From assembly GCA_963674835.2 (NCBI GenBank), contig CAXXKC010000002.1, forward strand, positions 2,170,001-2,234,000: 64,000 nt of DNA, given 5' to 3'. Below the pieces are notes generated by a model. It was not told the DNA's origin, ran no database searches, and saw only the letters and a list, made by a program, of their open reading frames with translations. Position numbers and translations under genes: made by a program. The stretch comes from G963674835 sp963674835. Lineage in GTDB: Bacteria; Planctomycetota; Planctomycetia; Pirellulales; Thermoguttaceae. Below, piece by piece: positions 44,109 to 51,760 of this stretch. The number at the start of each line of letters is the position of its first letter. Positions within the stretch are counted from its first letter, which is position 1.

Positions 44109-44621
44109 GAGTCGTCTCCTCTATATGCGAAAGTGTGTTTTTGGATAGGTGGGAAACTGGATTTTTATCAGCAAGCCTGGGACAAAAATACTCCCCGGCG
44201 GAACTCTGTATGTCTCCGTTTGCCCGGAAGAAGCCTGCCCAGTTTGAGGGATGCAGCCCGCACGGAACCGACGAGCTAGTTAGTCTTTACGTGCGCTGCG
44301 GCTCTCCTAGGTTGGGGGCGGTGGGCAAGAGAAATCGCCGCGTCTGCAAGACATCGGCTGGACGGTGGCTATCGTCTTACCGGGAAGGTGAGGGTACCTG
44401 TTTGACCCACACCTGTACGTCGGCCCTTCCCGCTCACGTCTGTGCCCAACGGCAACGCCAGCCTCCAGCTAGCACGCCGCCGCCAGGGTCGCATTTTCCC
44501 AACCGCTACCTTACCCGCTTGCCCTCCCCTCCGCAAGGACCCTTCCAGGGGGGCCTTTGCATCGCGACAATGAATAAGAGAGTTGGCACTCCCTCGAACC
44601 GGTTTAGGTGGCCCCCGACTG
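44109..44621. other. Structured divergent gap between nifJ and an alcohol dehydrogenase gene
   Basis: There is no supported protein gene in these 513 bases. The first part can fold into a long rod-like hairpin (separate entry), and a second imperfect hairpin lies at 44533-44560 (GCAAGG pairing with CCTTTGC around CCC/GGG). Both flanking promoters must be here. Confidence 0.6.
44191..44346. ncRNA. Candidate rod-shaped structured RNA, 6S-like in architecture
   Basis: Nested complementary segments pair in order: 44196-44200 with 44336-44340, 44204-44207 with 44328-44331, 44221-44225 with 44323-44327, 44235-44240 with 44316-44321, 44246-44250 with 44302-44306, 44253-44257 with 44295-44299 and 44260-44264 with 44290-44294. 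This leaves a 25-base terminal loop and one-sided bulges, the largest at 44208-44220. A long interrupted rod of this size resembles 6S RNA, which binds RNA polymerase. The strand cannot be decided by pairing alone, and sequence identity with 6S is not established. Confidence 0.35.
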
Positions 44622-45623
44622 ATGAAAGCGATCGTCCTTGCAGAACCCGCCCCCATTGAAAGCATGCCGCTCCGCATCGAGGAGTGGCCTATCCCAGAAC
44701 CCCAGGCCGGCCAAGTCCGCCTCAGAGTGCGCTGTTGTGCACTCTGCCGCACCGATCTGCACGTCATCGAAGGCGATCTACCCCGACAACGGCTGCCGAT
44801 CATCCCCGGACACCAGGTGGTAGGTACTGTCGATGCCCTTGGAGAAGACTGCCATCGGCTGCAGCTCGGCCAACGCGTCGGGGTTGCCTGGTTGCGTCAC
44901 ACGTGTGGTCATTGCGAGTATTGCGTCTCGGGCCGCGAGAATCTGTGCGACCAGGCAAGTTTCACCGGATACCACGAGCACGGTGGGTACGCCGAGTACG
45001 CACTGGTCTCGGAGGACTTCGCCTACGAGATCCCACAGGCATTCGACGATCGCGGCGCGGCACCGCTTCTCTGCGCGGGAATCATCGGCTATCGGGCACT
45101 CCAGCGGAGTTGTCTGCCGGCCGGTGGACGACTGGCGCTGTACGGATTCGGGTCCTCGGCACACGTGGTTATTCAACTCGCACAACACCGAGGAGCCGAG
45201 GTGTACGTGGTCACGCGAGGAGAGAACCACCGACAGTTGGCTCGCCAGATGGGTGCATCGTGGGTCGGTGAGCGGGCCGAGGAGATGCCGGTCAAAGCCC
45301 AAAGTGCCATCATCTTCGCTCCGGCGGGCGAACTGGTGCCGCCGGCTCTTGCGGCGCTCGACAAAGGCGGCACCCTGGCCCTGGCCGGCATTCACATGAG
45401 TCCGATTCCGCAAATGGATTACGACCGATATCTATTCGATGAGCGCGACCTTCGATCGGTGACCTGCAACACGCGCCAAGATGGTCAGCAGTTGCTGGCC
45501 GAAGCAGCCGCAATACCGGTTCGTCCGCACACGACAACCTTTCCCATGACCGACGCAAACCGAGCGTTGGTGGCCCTGAAACGCGACCAAATCAGCGGTA
45601 CGGGTATCTTGGTGATGGAGTGA
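44622..45623 (+). CDS. Zinc-dependent alcohol dehydrogenase (MDR family)
   Basis: The 333-residue protein has the catalytic zinc ligands in CALCRTDLHV and in GHQVVGTV near 63-70, and the structural zinc site CGHCEYCVSGRENLC near 97-111. The cofactor part contains LALYGFGSSAHVVIQLAQ, a variant of the GxGxxG loop (GFGSSA). It oxidises alcohols or reduces aldehydes with NAD(P). ATG 44622 is preferred because the upstream in-frame sequence is not protein-like. A strong terminator follows the gene. Confidence 0.92.
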   Translation: MKAIVLAEPAPIESMPLRIEEWPIPEPQAGQVRLRVRCCALCRTDLHVIEGDLPRQRLPIIPGHQVVGTVDALGEDCHRLQLGQRVGVAWLRHTCGHCEYCVSGRENLCDQASFTGYHEHGGYAEYALVSEDFAYEIPQAFDDRGAAPLLCAGIIGYRALQRSCLPAGGRLALYGFGSSAHVVIQLAQHRGAEVYVVTRGENHRQLARQMGASWVGERAEEMPVKAQSAIIFAPAGELVPPALAALDKGGTLALAGIHMSPIPQMDYDRYLFDERDLRSVTCNTRQDGQQLLAEAAAIPVRPHTTTFPMTDANRALVALKRDQISGTGILVME

Positions 45624-45635
45624 CGCCGTGGCAAC

Positions 45636-45665
45636 ACGCGATTCATCCTTTGGATCGCGTCTTTT
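45636..45665 (+). terminator. Rho-independent terminator after the alcohol dehydrogenase gene
   Basis: ACGCGATTCA (45636-45645) pairs over ten positions, one being G-T, with TGGATCGCGT (45651-45660) around a five-base loop, and CTTTT follows directly. It starts 13 bases after the stop codon and lies before the convergent zinc-ribbon gene. Confidence 0.7.
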
Positions 45666-45752
45666 GGCGACGACTCCTGCCGATACCGTCGCCGGCCGGC
45701 GGATCTGGGCCGAAGAGCTTCAAACAGTCAACGTCGAATCGGCGCGCACTCA

Positions 45753-46472
45753 TCAGCCAACTCCTCGGGAAGCCGTCACGTGCTGGAAGATTCCCTTGAG
45801 GAAGACGCCGAGGCCTATGAGAAACATGATCGAAGGGTAGAAGAAGATGAATCCTACGAACAGGCTGGCGACGAACCAGATCACCGCTAGCGCCATCGTA
45901 GCGAGTCCTCCGATAGCCGTTCCAAGTCCGCCGGCCGGCTTGCTCTCCTTCAACGGTTTGCGTTGAGAAAGCCGTTCCATGGCGGCATACCGCGGATCGG
46001 CCGGTTCGTTTGCGGCCGTGGCAACGATCGCCTCGGCCGGCTCCACGGCAAGCGGATACGCCTCGTCCAACAACCCGCCAAGGTCCGCACTCGACGCCGG
46101 CAAGGCAACATCCGAAGACGGCGAAACCAACGGAGCCAGGCGAGCAGGCGCTGCCGGAATGGTCGTCGACGGCGCGATGACCGGTGTCAGCCGGGCAGGT
46201 GCCGGCGGAACGGTCGTCACCGTCTGGCAGCTCGTGCACTTCACCCTTCGGACGGCATATTCCTCGGGCACCTTAGACTGCTTGCCGCAGCGAGGGCAAT
46301 GAACCTGTAGCCTATCGGTACGGACAGGAATCGCCTGCCGTACGGTCCTCTGAGGGATAACGAGTAGCTCTTGACAACCGCCGCACCTCACCTGCCTGCC
46401 AGCATAGCGATCCGGCATCGCGTAGCGCCGGCCGCAGGTGTCGCATCCGGATCTCGATATCCATTGCGTCAC
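45753..46472 (-). CDS. Zinc-ribbon membrane protein
   Basis: The 239-residue protein starts with two CxxC...CxxC ribbons (CDTCGRRYAMPDRYAGRQVR then CGGC; CPRCGKQSKVPEEYAVRRVK then CTSC), of the MJ0042 type common at the N-termini of planctomycete proteins. A Pro/Ala-rich linker (about 90-160) follows, and one or two hydrophobic segments near 190-230 (VIWFVASLFVGFIFFYPSIM and MFLIGLGVFLKGIF) end it. Function is unknown. The frame is open far upstream, to 46859; the GTG at 46472 after AAGGTG is the best guess for the start. Confidence 0.7.
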   Translation of the reverse strand: MTQWISRSGCDTCGRRYAMPDRYAGRQVRCGGCQELLVIPQRTVRQAIPVRTDRLQVHCPRCGKQSKVPEEYAVRRVKCTSCQTVTTVPPAPARLTPVIAPSTTIPAAPARLAPLVSPSSDVALPASSADLGGLLDEAYPLAVEPAEAIVATAANEPADPRYAAMERLSQRKPLKESKPAGGLGTAIGGLATMALAVIWFVASLFVGFIFFYPSIMFLIGLGVFLKGIFQHVTASRGVG

Positions 46473-46882
46473 CCGCACCTTAAGGACCTCGGATCCGCAG
46501 GCGTCGACATCTCGGTATGTCGGCGACAGACCGCCGCGAGCGCTGATCGGACCGAATGCAACTCTAAGAAAGCGGACGTCTTTTGCACCATTGTGCACAT
46601 CCGCGCCTCCGACACCAAGGGGGGAATATCTTTTCCAGTAAGTAGGGTGTTTGCCGTGTGGCCCGGCGACGTACTCGGAGAAAGTTCGAGGCTGCGACTT
46701 GACGCCTTCCCCCCGCGTGTGGGAAGATAGGGCAATTCCACGGTGCCGGCGCCAGCCGAGCTTCCCGCACCGACGGGTGCCGTGGATCCTGCCCTCCTGC
46801 CTGCCTTTGAGATTCATCCCCCACTGCAGCCGACCGATTGGCCCGCGCAGCAACTTCATCCAGCGACGACGTGCAACCTACT
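46473..46882. other. Intergenic stretch upstream of the HhH/HTH gene
   Basis: No gene is supported in these 410 bases, though two long frames run through them. CCACGGTGCC (46738-46747) can pair with GGTGCCGTGG (46776-46785) over ten positions, including two G-T pairs, which may be a leader stem of the next gene. Confidence 0.4.
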
Positions 46883-48043
46883 ATGAGATTCGCGAGAACC
46901 GCATCCGTGGAAGAACTCCAGATTGTCGGCCGCTACGAGGCCCTGCGCCGCATGCTGCTGACCGAACCATATGCCCACTACCTCGACCGGCCGTTGGCTT
47001 ATTGGGCGCTGCCCACCGACCGTCGCCTTCCTCTGGCGCTACTGGGCCGGAAGCTGAAAGACCTGTTGAACACACCCTTTGCCGAGCTGGCCGCCACGCC
47101 TGGAATCGGACACAAGAAGATTCGTTCGTTCGTACGTTTGCTGGCACGCGTCGCCAACACCGATCCCGCCGAGCTGCCCGTACCGCTGACGGTGTCGCTG
47201 GACAGCCCCCCCTCGCCGAGCATTCAGCTCGACTTCTCCAACGGATTCGATCCGACGGCCGTTTCGGAAGTGGTCTGGGCTCAGTGGCGAGCCAGCGTGC
47301 TCAAGCATGGCTTGCAGAAAGAGGTCCTCGGCCGCTTCGCTCCCAGTCTCCGCCGGCTAACCCGCGTCATCTGGAACGTCCCCATGGAGGCGTACACCAA
47401 GCTGACCCTGGACGAGATCCGGTCTAAGAGGACGCACGGCGAGAAGCGGATCAACGCCATTCTGGAAGTCTTCCACTGTGTCCACACGCTGGTCTCCCAG
47501 ATGAACAGCGTCGATCACCTGGTCATCCGCATCGTTCCGCGGAGGGTGGACCAGGTGGATACCTGGATCGGCCATGCACTGCAGACCCCCAGCACCCCCA
47601 GATCGACTGAGCTGCTGGTGAATTTCGTGGAGCCATTGCTGGAGCAGATTCGCATCGACGCCACCCAGCAGATCGCCAACCTGGCCGAACACCGATTGGG
47701 AATCCATGGCCCCATCACCAGCATTCGTCAGGCGGCACGCACAACCGGGCTGACACGCGCGCGGGTCTACCAGTTGCTGAACGAGATCAACGACATCATG
47801 ACCGTTCGCTGGCCCACCGGCCGACACCTGACGCATGAGCTGCGCGACAAGCTTCTTGGTGAAACGTCGGAAATGGAGAACTCGCCGGATCTCCAGCAGT
47901 ACCTTGCAGCCGTCGAGTTGTTCTACCCGGGCAATCGTCGTGGTGCCGCGGGGCCACTCGAGCGCGAGTTGAATCCCGACGATGATCCCGCTGAAAGCCG
48001 TCCGCTCCAAACGGTCGAGCTGATGGCCAACGCCGGGATCTGA
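46883..48043 (+). CDS. Protein with helix-hairpin-helix and sigma-region-4-like HTH
   Basis: The 386-residue protein has no named family that I recognise. Near residue 60 LLNTPFAELAATPGIGHKKI looks like the helix-hairpin-helix of the RNA polymerase alpha C-terminal domain. A similar helical block (VPMEAYTKLTLDEIRSKRTH) occurs near 170. Near 285 AARTTGLTRARVYQLLNEI has the pattern of the sigma-70 region 4 recognition helix. A DNA-binding or RNA polymerase-binding role is inferred. The tail is acidic. ATG 46883 has no clear ribosome binding site, and GTG 46871 or TTG 46838 are possible. Confidence 0.75.
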   Translation: MRFARTASVEELQIVGRYEALRRMLLTEPYAHYLDRPLAYWALPTDRRLPLALLGRKLKDLLNTPFAELAATPGIGHKKIRSFVRLLARVANTDPAELPVPLTVSLDSPPSPSIQLDFSNGFDPTAVSEVVWAQWRASVLKHGLQKEVLGRFAPSLRRLTRVIWNVPMEAYTKLTLDEIRSKRTHGEKRINAILEVFHCVHTLVSQMNSVDHLVIRIVPRRVDQVDTWIGHALQTPSTPRSTELLVNFVEPLLEQIRIDATQQIANLAEHRLGIHGPITSIRQAARTTGLTRARVYQLLNEINDIMTVRWPTGRHLTHELRDKLLGETSEMENSPDLQQYLAAVELFYPGNRRGAAGPLERELNPDDDPAESRPLQTVELMANAGI

Positions 48044-48047
48044 GACG

Positions 48048-48068
48048 AGACCACTGCGAGAGTGGTCT
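48048..48068. terminator. Perfect 8-bp hairpin between convergent genes
   Basis: AGACCACT (48048-48055) and AGTGGTCT (48061-48068) are exact reverse complements around a five-base loop, four bases after the stop codon of the HhH/HTH gene and before the end of the convergent glycosyltransferase gene. No T-run follows, so termination may need Rho or be partial. Confidence 0.45.
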
Positions 48069-48121
48069 GCTGGATGCGAAATGTGGCGCAGCGTCGGAGC
48101 GAGCAGCTAACGGCGCAACCA

Positions 48122-49084
48122 CTACGAAACCGTGCGGCGCGCTTCACTTCGCGAATGCGAACCACCAACGACGTAGTGGGGAGGCCTGGCCGTTCCCCGG
48201 ACTTGGTTCGCACTGAAAGTCTGTTCGAAACGCTGGTCACTGCGGCGGCGATTGCCGATCGACAGGCCGCCCAGCAAGCGACCGGCAATCCACGGAACGA
48301 TGCTCGGCCGCCACATCCTGTGGCCCGCCTCGGCAGCCAATGCCGTCACATGCGAGGCCACCGAGCGACTCCAACCGTTTGTGCCAGCCCATCGCCAGAA
48401 GAAACGTTCGGCGTCCAAGGCCTTCCGAAAGGTCCCCGTCGAGCGATGGGCTGCCGGCGACAGACGCACCTGGCATCCTGGTTCGAGGATCGTGCGGTGG
48501 CCACTGCGCTGCAGGGCGATGGCCACATCCAACATGGTGAAGCGGTCGCCCGCGCCGGCCTCGAATCCGCCGACTCGCTCCAGCGCCGATTTGCGGTAAA
48601 AGGCTGCCGCCATGTGCGGACTGAGCACTTCGGTCGCTCCTGCAGCGACTGCATCCACGCGGGAACCCGCACGGAGCCACCGTACGGTCCCCGCGGCATG
48701 GTAGTCGACCCCGGCGGCCACAACACGTTCCGGCCGTTGGGCGTTCAACACCAACGGCGCCACGCATGCGACGCGAGCATCCTTGAAGTGCCCCATCGCA
48801 TCGTCCGTCCAGCCCTCAGCCACCTCGGTGCCACAGGCTACCACGTGAACCAGCCCGGTCCGACTCATGCGGAGTCCCAGGTTGAGACATCCGGCCAGAG
48901 CGGTTGGCTTGCGAGCACGCACGAACCGGACTTCGTCGCCCACATCGTACGGGTCCTCGTAGGGGCGTCCCAGAACAACCAATACTTCGCACCGCGACGG
49001 TCGGTTTTCCAGGACGGAGACCAGGGTATCTTCCAGGAGCTCTGTATTTCCCACGAAGGGGATGAGAATTGTCAGCCGTGACAC
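48122..49084 (-). CDS. Glycosyltransferase family 2-like protein
   Basis: The 320-residue protein begins with LTILIPFVGNTELLEDTL, the first strand and helix of GT-A glycosyltransferases, and contains CEVLVVLGRP, FVRARKPTALAGCLNLGLRM, and VGGFEAGAGDRFTMLDVAIALQ split across the acceptor region (VGGFEAG, then DVAIALQRSG). The usual metal-binding DxD is not seen; the equivalent place reads ACGTEVAEGW, so it may be inactive or unusual. Basic, polar residues fill the last 50 positions. No membrane segment is clear. Confidence 0.75.
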   Translation of the reverse strand: MSRLTILIPFVGNTELLEDTLVSVLENRPSRCEVLVVLGRPYEDPYDVGDEVRFVRARKPTALAGCLNLGLRMSRTGLVHVVACGTEVAEGWTDDAMGHFKDARVACVAPLVLNAQRPERVVAAGVDYHAAGTVRWLRAGSRVDAVAAGATEVLSPHMAAAFYRKSALERVGGFEAGAGDRFTMLDVAIALQRSGHRTILEPGCQVRLSPAAHRSTGTFRKALDAERFFWRWAGTNGWSRSVASHVTALAAEAGHRMWRPSIVPWIAGRLLGGLSIGNRRRSDQRFEQTFSANQVRGTARPPHYVVGGSHSRSEARRTVS

Positions 49085-49290
49085 GGTCGGTAGCTTTCTG
49101 GCGAAACGTTGTCGCCCGTTGTCCCGCGGGAGAAGACGGTCTGAATATGCACAGATTGGCGACTTTGAGGAATCGTTGTCCTGCGTGGAATTAGTGTCGA
49201 CCGAGGCCCAGAACGAAGTTTACCCCAAGTGGCGCGACCTCCACTACCGCTGCGTGCAGGCAGGCTTCAGAGTTGCCTATATTACGCACT

Positions 49291-50538
49291 TTACTGGACT
49301 GTCTTTCCATCTGCCCAGACCTCGGCCAACGCGACCAGCCATTGGCCGGCCTCGACCATCTCGTCCAGACAAGCCCATTCCAAGGGCGAATGAGGCAAGT
49401 GCTCGCCGGTAGCCAAGTTCGGAGTGGGCAGGCCCTTCTCGGTCAGCCGCGAGCCGTCCGTTCCTCCGCGGACGACTGTCAGCTCGGCGTGTCGCCCTAG
49501 CCGTCGCAGAGCTTCCTGAGCGTACGCCACGGCCCGCGGTTCTCGGGCGAGCCCTTCGGCCATGTTTCGATACTGAGGGCTGATGGACACTTCGATGGCC
49601 ACGCCAGGGAACTCGGCCTCAGTGTCGGCTGCAGCTTGGCGCAGCAATTCGGCCTGCCGCAGCAATCCGGCCCCGTCGAAATCGCGCAACAGAATTTGCA
49701 GGCGGACTTCCGATACCCCCCCGCTCATTTCGTACGGATGAACAAAGCCCTCTCGGCCGTCCGTCGTTTCCGGGGAAAGCTCCTCTCGCGGCAGGCGAGT
49801 TAGCACGCAGGCCGCGGCGCGCACCGCATTGACCATGCGTCCTTTGGCTATCGAGGGATGAATGTTCACCCCCCGCACCGTCACCGTCGCCTTGTCGGCC
49901 GAAAAGGTCTCCACATCGATGCTTCCGGCCCCTTGCCCATCCAGCGTGTAGCAAACCATCGCTCCGATCTGCTCCGGCTCCACGTGGTCCACGCCGCGGC
50001 CGATCTCCTCGTCGCAGGTGAAGCAGAGACGAATCGCGCCGTGGCCGATCTCGGGGTGCTCGATCAACCACTGGGCCGTCTCCATGATGACGGCCACGCC
50101 CGCCTTGTCGTCGGCGCCCAGAAGGGTCGTTCCGTCGCTGGTCACCAGGGTACGGCCAACCAGTTTCCGCAGTTCGGGATTCTCGGCCACCCGAATGACA
50201 CGATGGGGATCGCCCGGCAAGGGAATGTCTTCACCCCGATAGTCTTCGATCACCTGCGGCTTCACGCCGGCCCCGGTTGTCTCGGGCGAAGTGTCGAGGT
50301 GGGCACAGAAGGCCACCGCGGGAACGCCCCGGTCCACGGTGGCAGGCAAGGTCGCCAGCACGATGCCGAACGAATCCTGCTGCACATCGACAATCCCCGC
50401 CTGGCGCAGCTCTTCGACCAGCAGCTGGCCCAATTCCCATTGGCCCTGCGAGCTTGGGTAGGCGCCTACGTCCTCATGGGCCGTGGTGTCGATCTTCACA
50501 TATCGAAGAAACCGCTCCAACAATCGCTGCCGATTCAT
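49291..50538 (-). CDS. pepT: Peptidase T (tripeptide aminopeptidase)
   Basis: PepT removes the N-terminal residue from tripeptides. The 415-residue protein shows the M20 zinc-site blocks AHLDTSPE, LGADDKAG, TCDEEIGRG and the late RGGTDGSRLTEKGLPTPNL and EHLPHS. Length is near the 408 of E. coli PepT. The conserved start MNRQRLLERFLRYVKIDT sets ATG 50538, although the frame is open to 50814. It is cytoplasmic. Confidence 0.95.
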   Translation of the reverse strand: MNRQRLLERFLRYVKIDTTAHEDVGAYPSSQGQWELGQLLVEELRQAGIVDVQQDSFGIVLATLPATVDRGVPAVAFCAHLDTSPETTGAGVKPQVIEDYRGEDIPLPGDPHRVIRVAENPELRKLVGRTLVTSDGTTLLGADDKAGVAVIMETAQWLIEHPEIGHGAIRLCFTCDEEIGRGVDHVEPEQIGAMVCYTLDGQGAGSIDVETFSADKATVTVRGVNIHPSIAKGRMVNAVRAAACVLTRLPREELSPETTDGREGFVHPYEMSGGVSEVRLQILLRDFDGAGLLRQAELLRQAAADTEAEFPGVAIEVSISPQYRNMAEGLAREPRAVAYAQEALRRLGRHAELTVVRGGTDGSRLTEKGLPTPNLATGEHLPHSPLEWACLDEMVEAGQWLVALAEVWADGKTVQ

Positions 50539-50905
50539 GGCCTGGTTCTCCAACGAAATAGAAGCCTGGGGGGTGTAGGCAAGATGAACAGCAAGCGGGC
50601 CCAGTGCGCGACGAAAGACCCAACTCGTTATCGCCATCCGGTTTTCCGACATCGTCATTTCATGATACGCTTCTCGAGCGTCTTGCCGAGGGATATTCAG
50701 GCCAAGGCGAGGCTGGTAACCTATTGGTGCCGACGCAGCCAGAGATCGCGATTCATCCCAGATACCAGCCGAAACGGCTGGAATCCGGGGCCCCGGTTGC
50801 CGCTCGACGCGCATTGGTGATGCACGCCTTCATGAAGGCCGCGGCGGCACTGGCTTTTCCACGTCCGTCTTCCACCTCCCGATTTCCCAACGGCTGACCT
50901 CTGCC
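50539..50905. other. Divergent gap between pepT and a PolB-like exonuclease
   Basis: No gene is supported in these 367 bases. A perfect seven-base hairpin (CCAGCCG 50765-50771 and CGGCTGG 50775-50781, loop AAA) is the only clear structure. Confidence 0.4.
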
Positions 50906-51739
50906 ATGACTGTCAACGTTCAATACCTGGTGTTCGACATCGAGAGTGTCGCCGATGCGGAACTGGTGGCGCGGCTTCGCTATCCCAAGGAGGAGATCGA
51001 GCCGGCGGAGGCCGTGCGGCGTTATCGGGACGAGCTGCTGGAGAAGTACGAGAGCGATTTCATCCCCTACTCGTACCAGATTCCTGTTTGTGTTGCAGCC
51101 GCCAAGGTGGCCAGCGACTTCCGCCTGGTCGATCTGGTCCTTTTGGACGAGCCGCAGTTCCGCCCGCACGTGATTACCGAGAATTTCTGGCGCGGCTGGG
51201 AGAGGTACAAACGGCCCACACTGGTCAGCTTCAACGGTCGCGGTTTTGACGTGCCGCTTCTGGAACTCGCCGCATTTCGCTATGGGCTGAGCATTCCCGG
51301 TTGGTTCAACATCGAGGGGCGAACCTACGAACAGCCTCGCAGCCGGTATAATCTTCATGCACACATGGACCTCTGCGAGATGCTGACCAATTTCGGCTCC
51401 ACCCGATTCCAAGGCGGACTGAACCTGGCCGCAAACATCCTCGGAAAACCGGGCAAAATGGACGTGCAAGGTTGCATGGTCCAGGACATGTACGAGGCCG
51501 GCCGGTTGGCCGAAATCAACGACTACTGCCGTTGCGACGTGCTGGACACTTACTTTGTCTTTCTCCGGGTTCAGGTTCTGCTAGGGCGGCTTGCCCTGGA
51601 TGCCGAACAGTCGCTCATCGCCGACACAAAAGAGTGGATCCAGGCACGCGCCGACCAGGTGCCCGCCTATCAACTCTATCTGGAACATTGGGGCGATTGG
51701 CCCAATCCGTGGGATGCCGAGGATAGGACGGATTCGTAG
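50906..51739 (+). CDS. PolB-like 3'-5' exonuclease
   Basis: The 277-residue protein matches predicted 3'-5' exonucleases related to the proofreading domain of DNA polymerase B. The DEDDy-type active site is visible as LVFDIES (Asp and Glu, motif I), LVSFNGRGFDVPLL (motif II) and YCRCDVLDTY (motif III with Tyr and Asp). It would act in DNA repair or RNA trimming; the family's role is not settled. The start at ATG 50906 comes a few residues before motif I. It converges with the U32 gene. Confidence 0.9.
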   Translation: MTVNVQYLVFDIESVADAELVARLRYPKEEIEPAEAVRRYRDELLEKYESDFIPYSYQIPVCVAAAKVASDFRLVDLVLLDEPQFRPHVITENFWRGWERYKRPTLVSFNGRGFDVPLLELAAFRYGLSIPGWFNIEGRTYEQPRSRYNLHAHMDLCEMLTNFGSTRFQGGLNLAANILGKPGKMDVQGCMVQDMYEAGRLAEINDYCRCDVLDTYFVFLRVQVLLGRLALDAEQSLIADTKEWIQARADQVPAYQLYLEHWGDWPNPWDAEDRTDS

Positions 51740-51760
51740 ACCGTGGGGCACGACGGGTCG

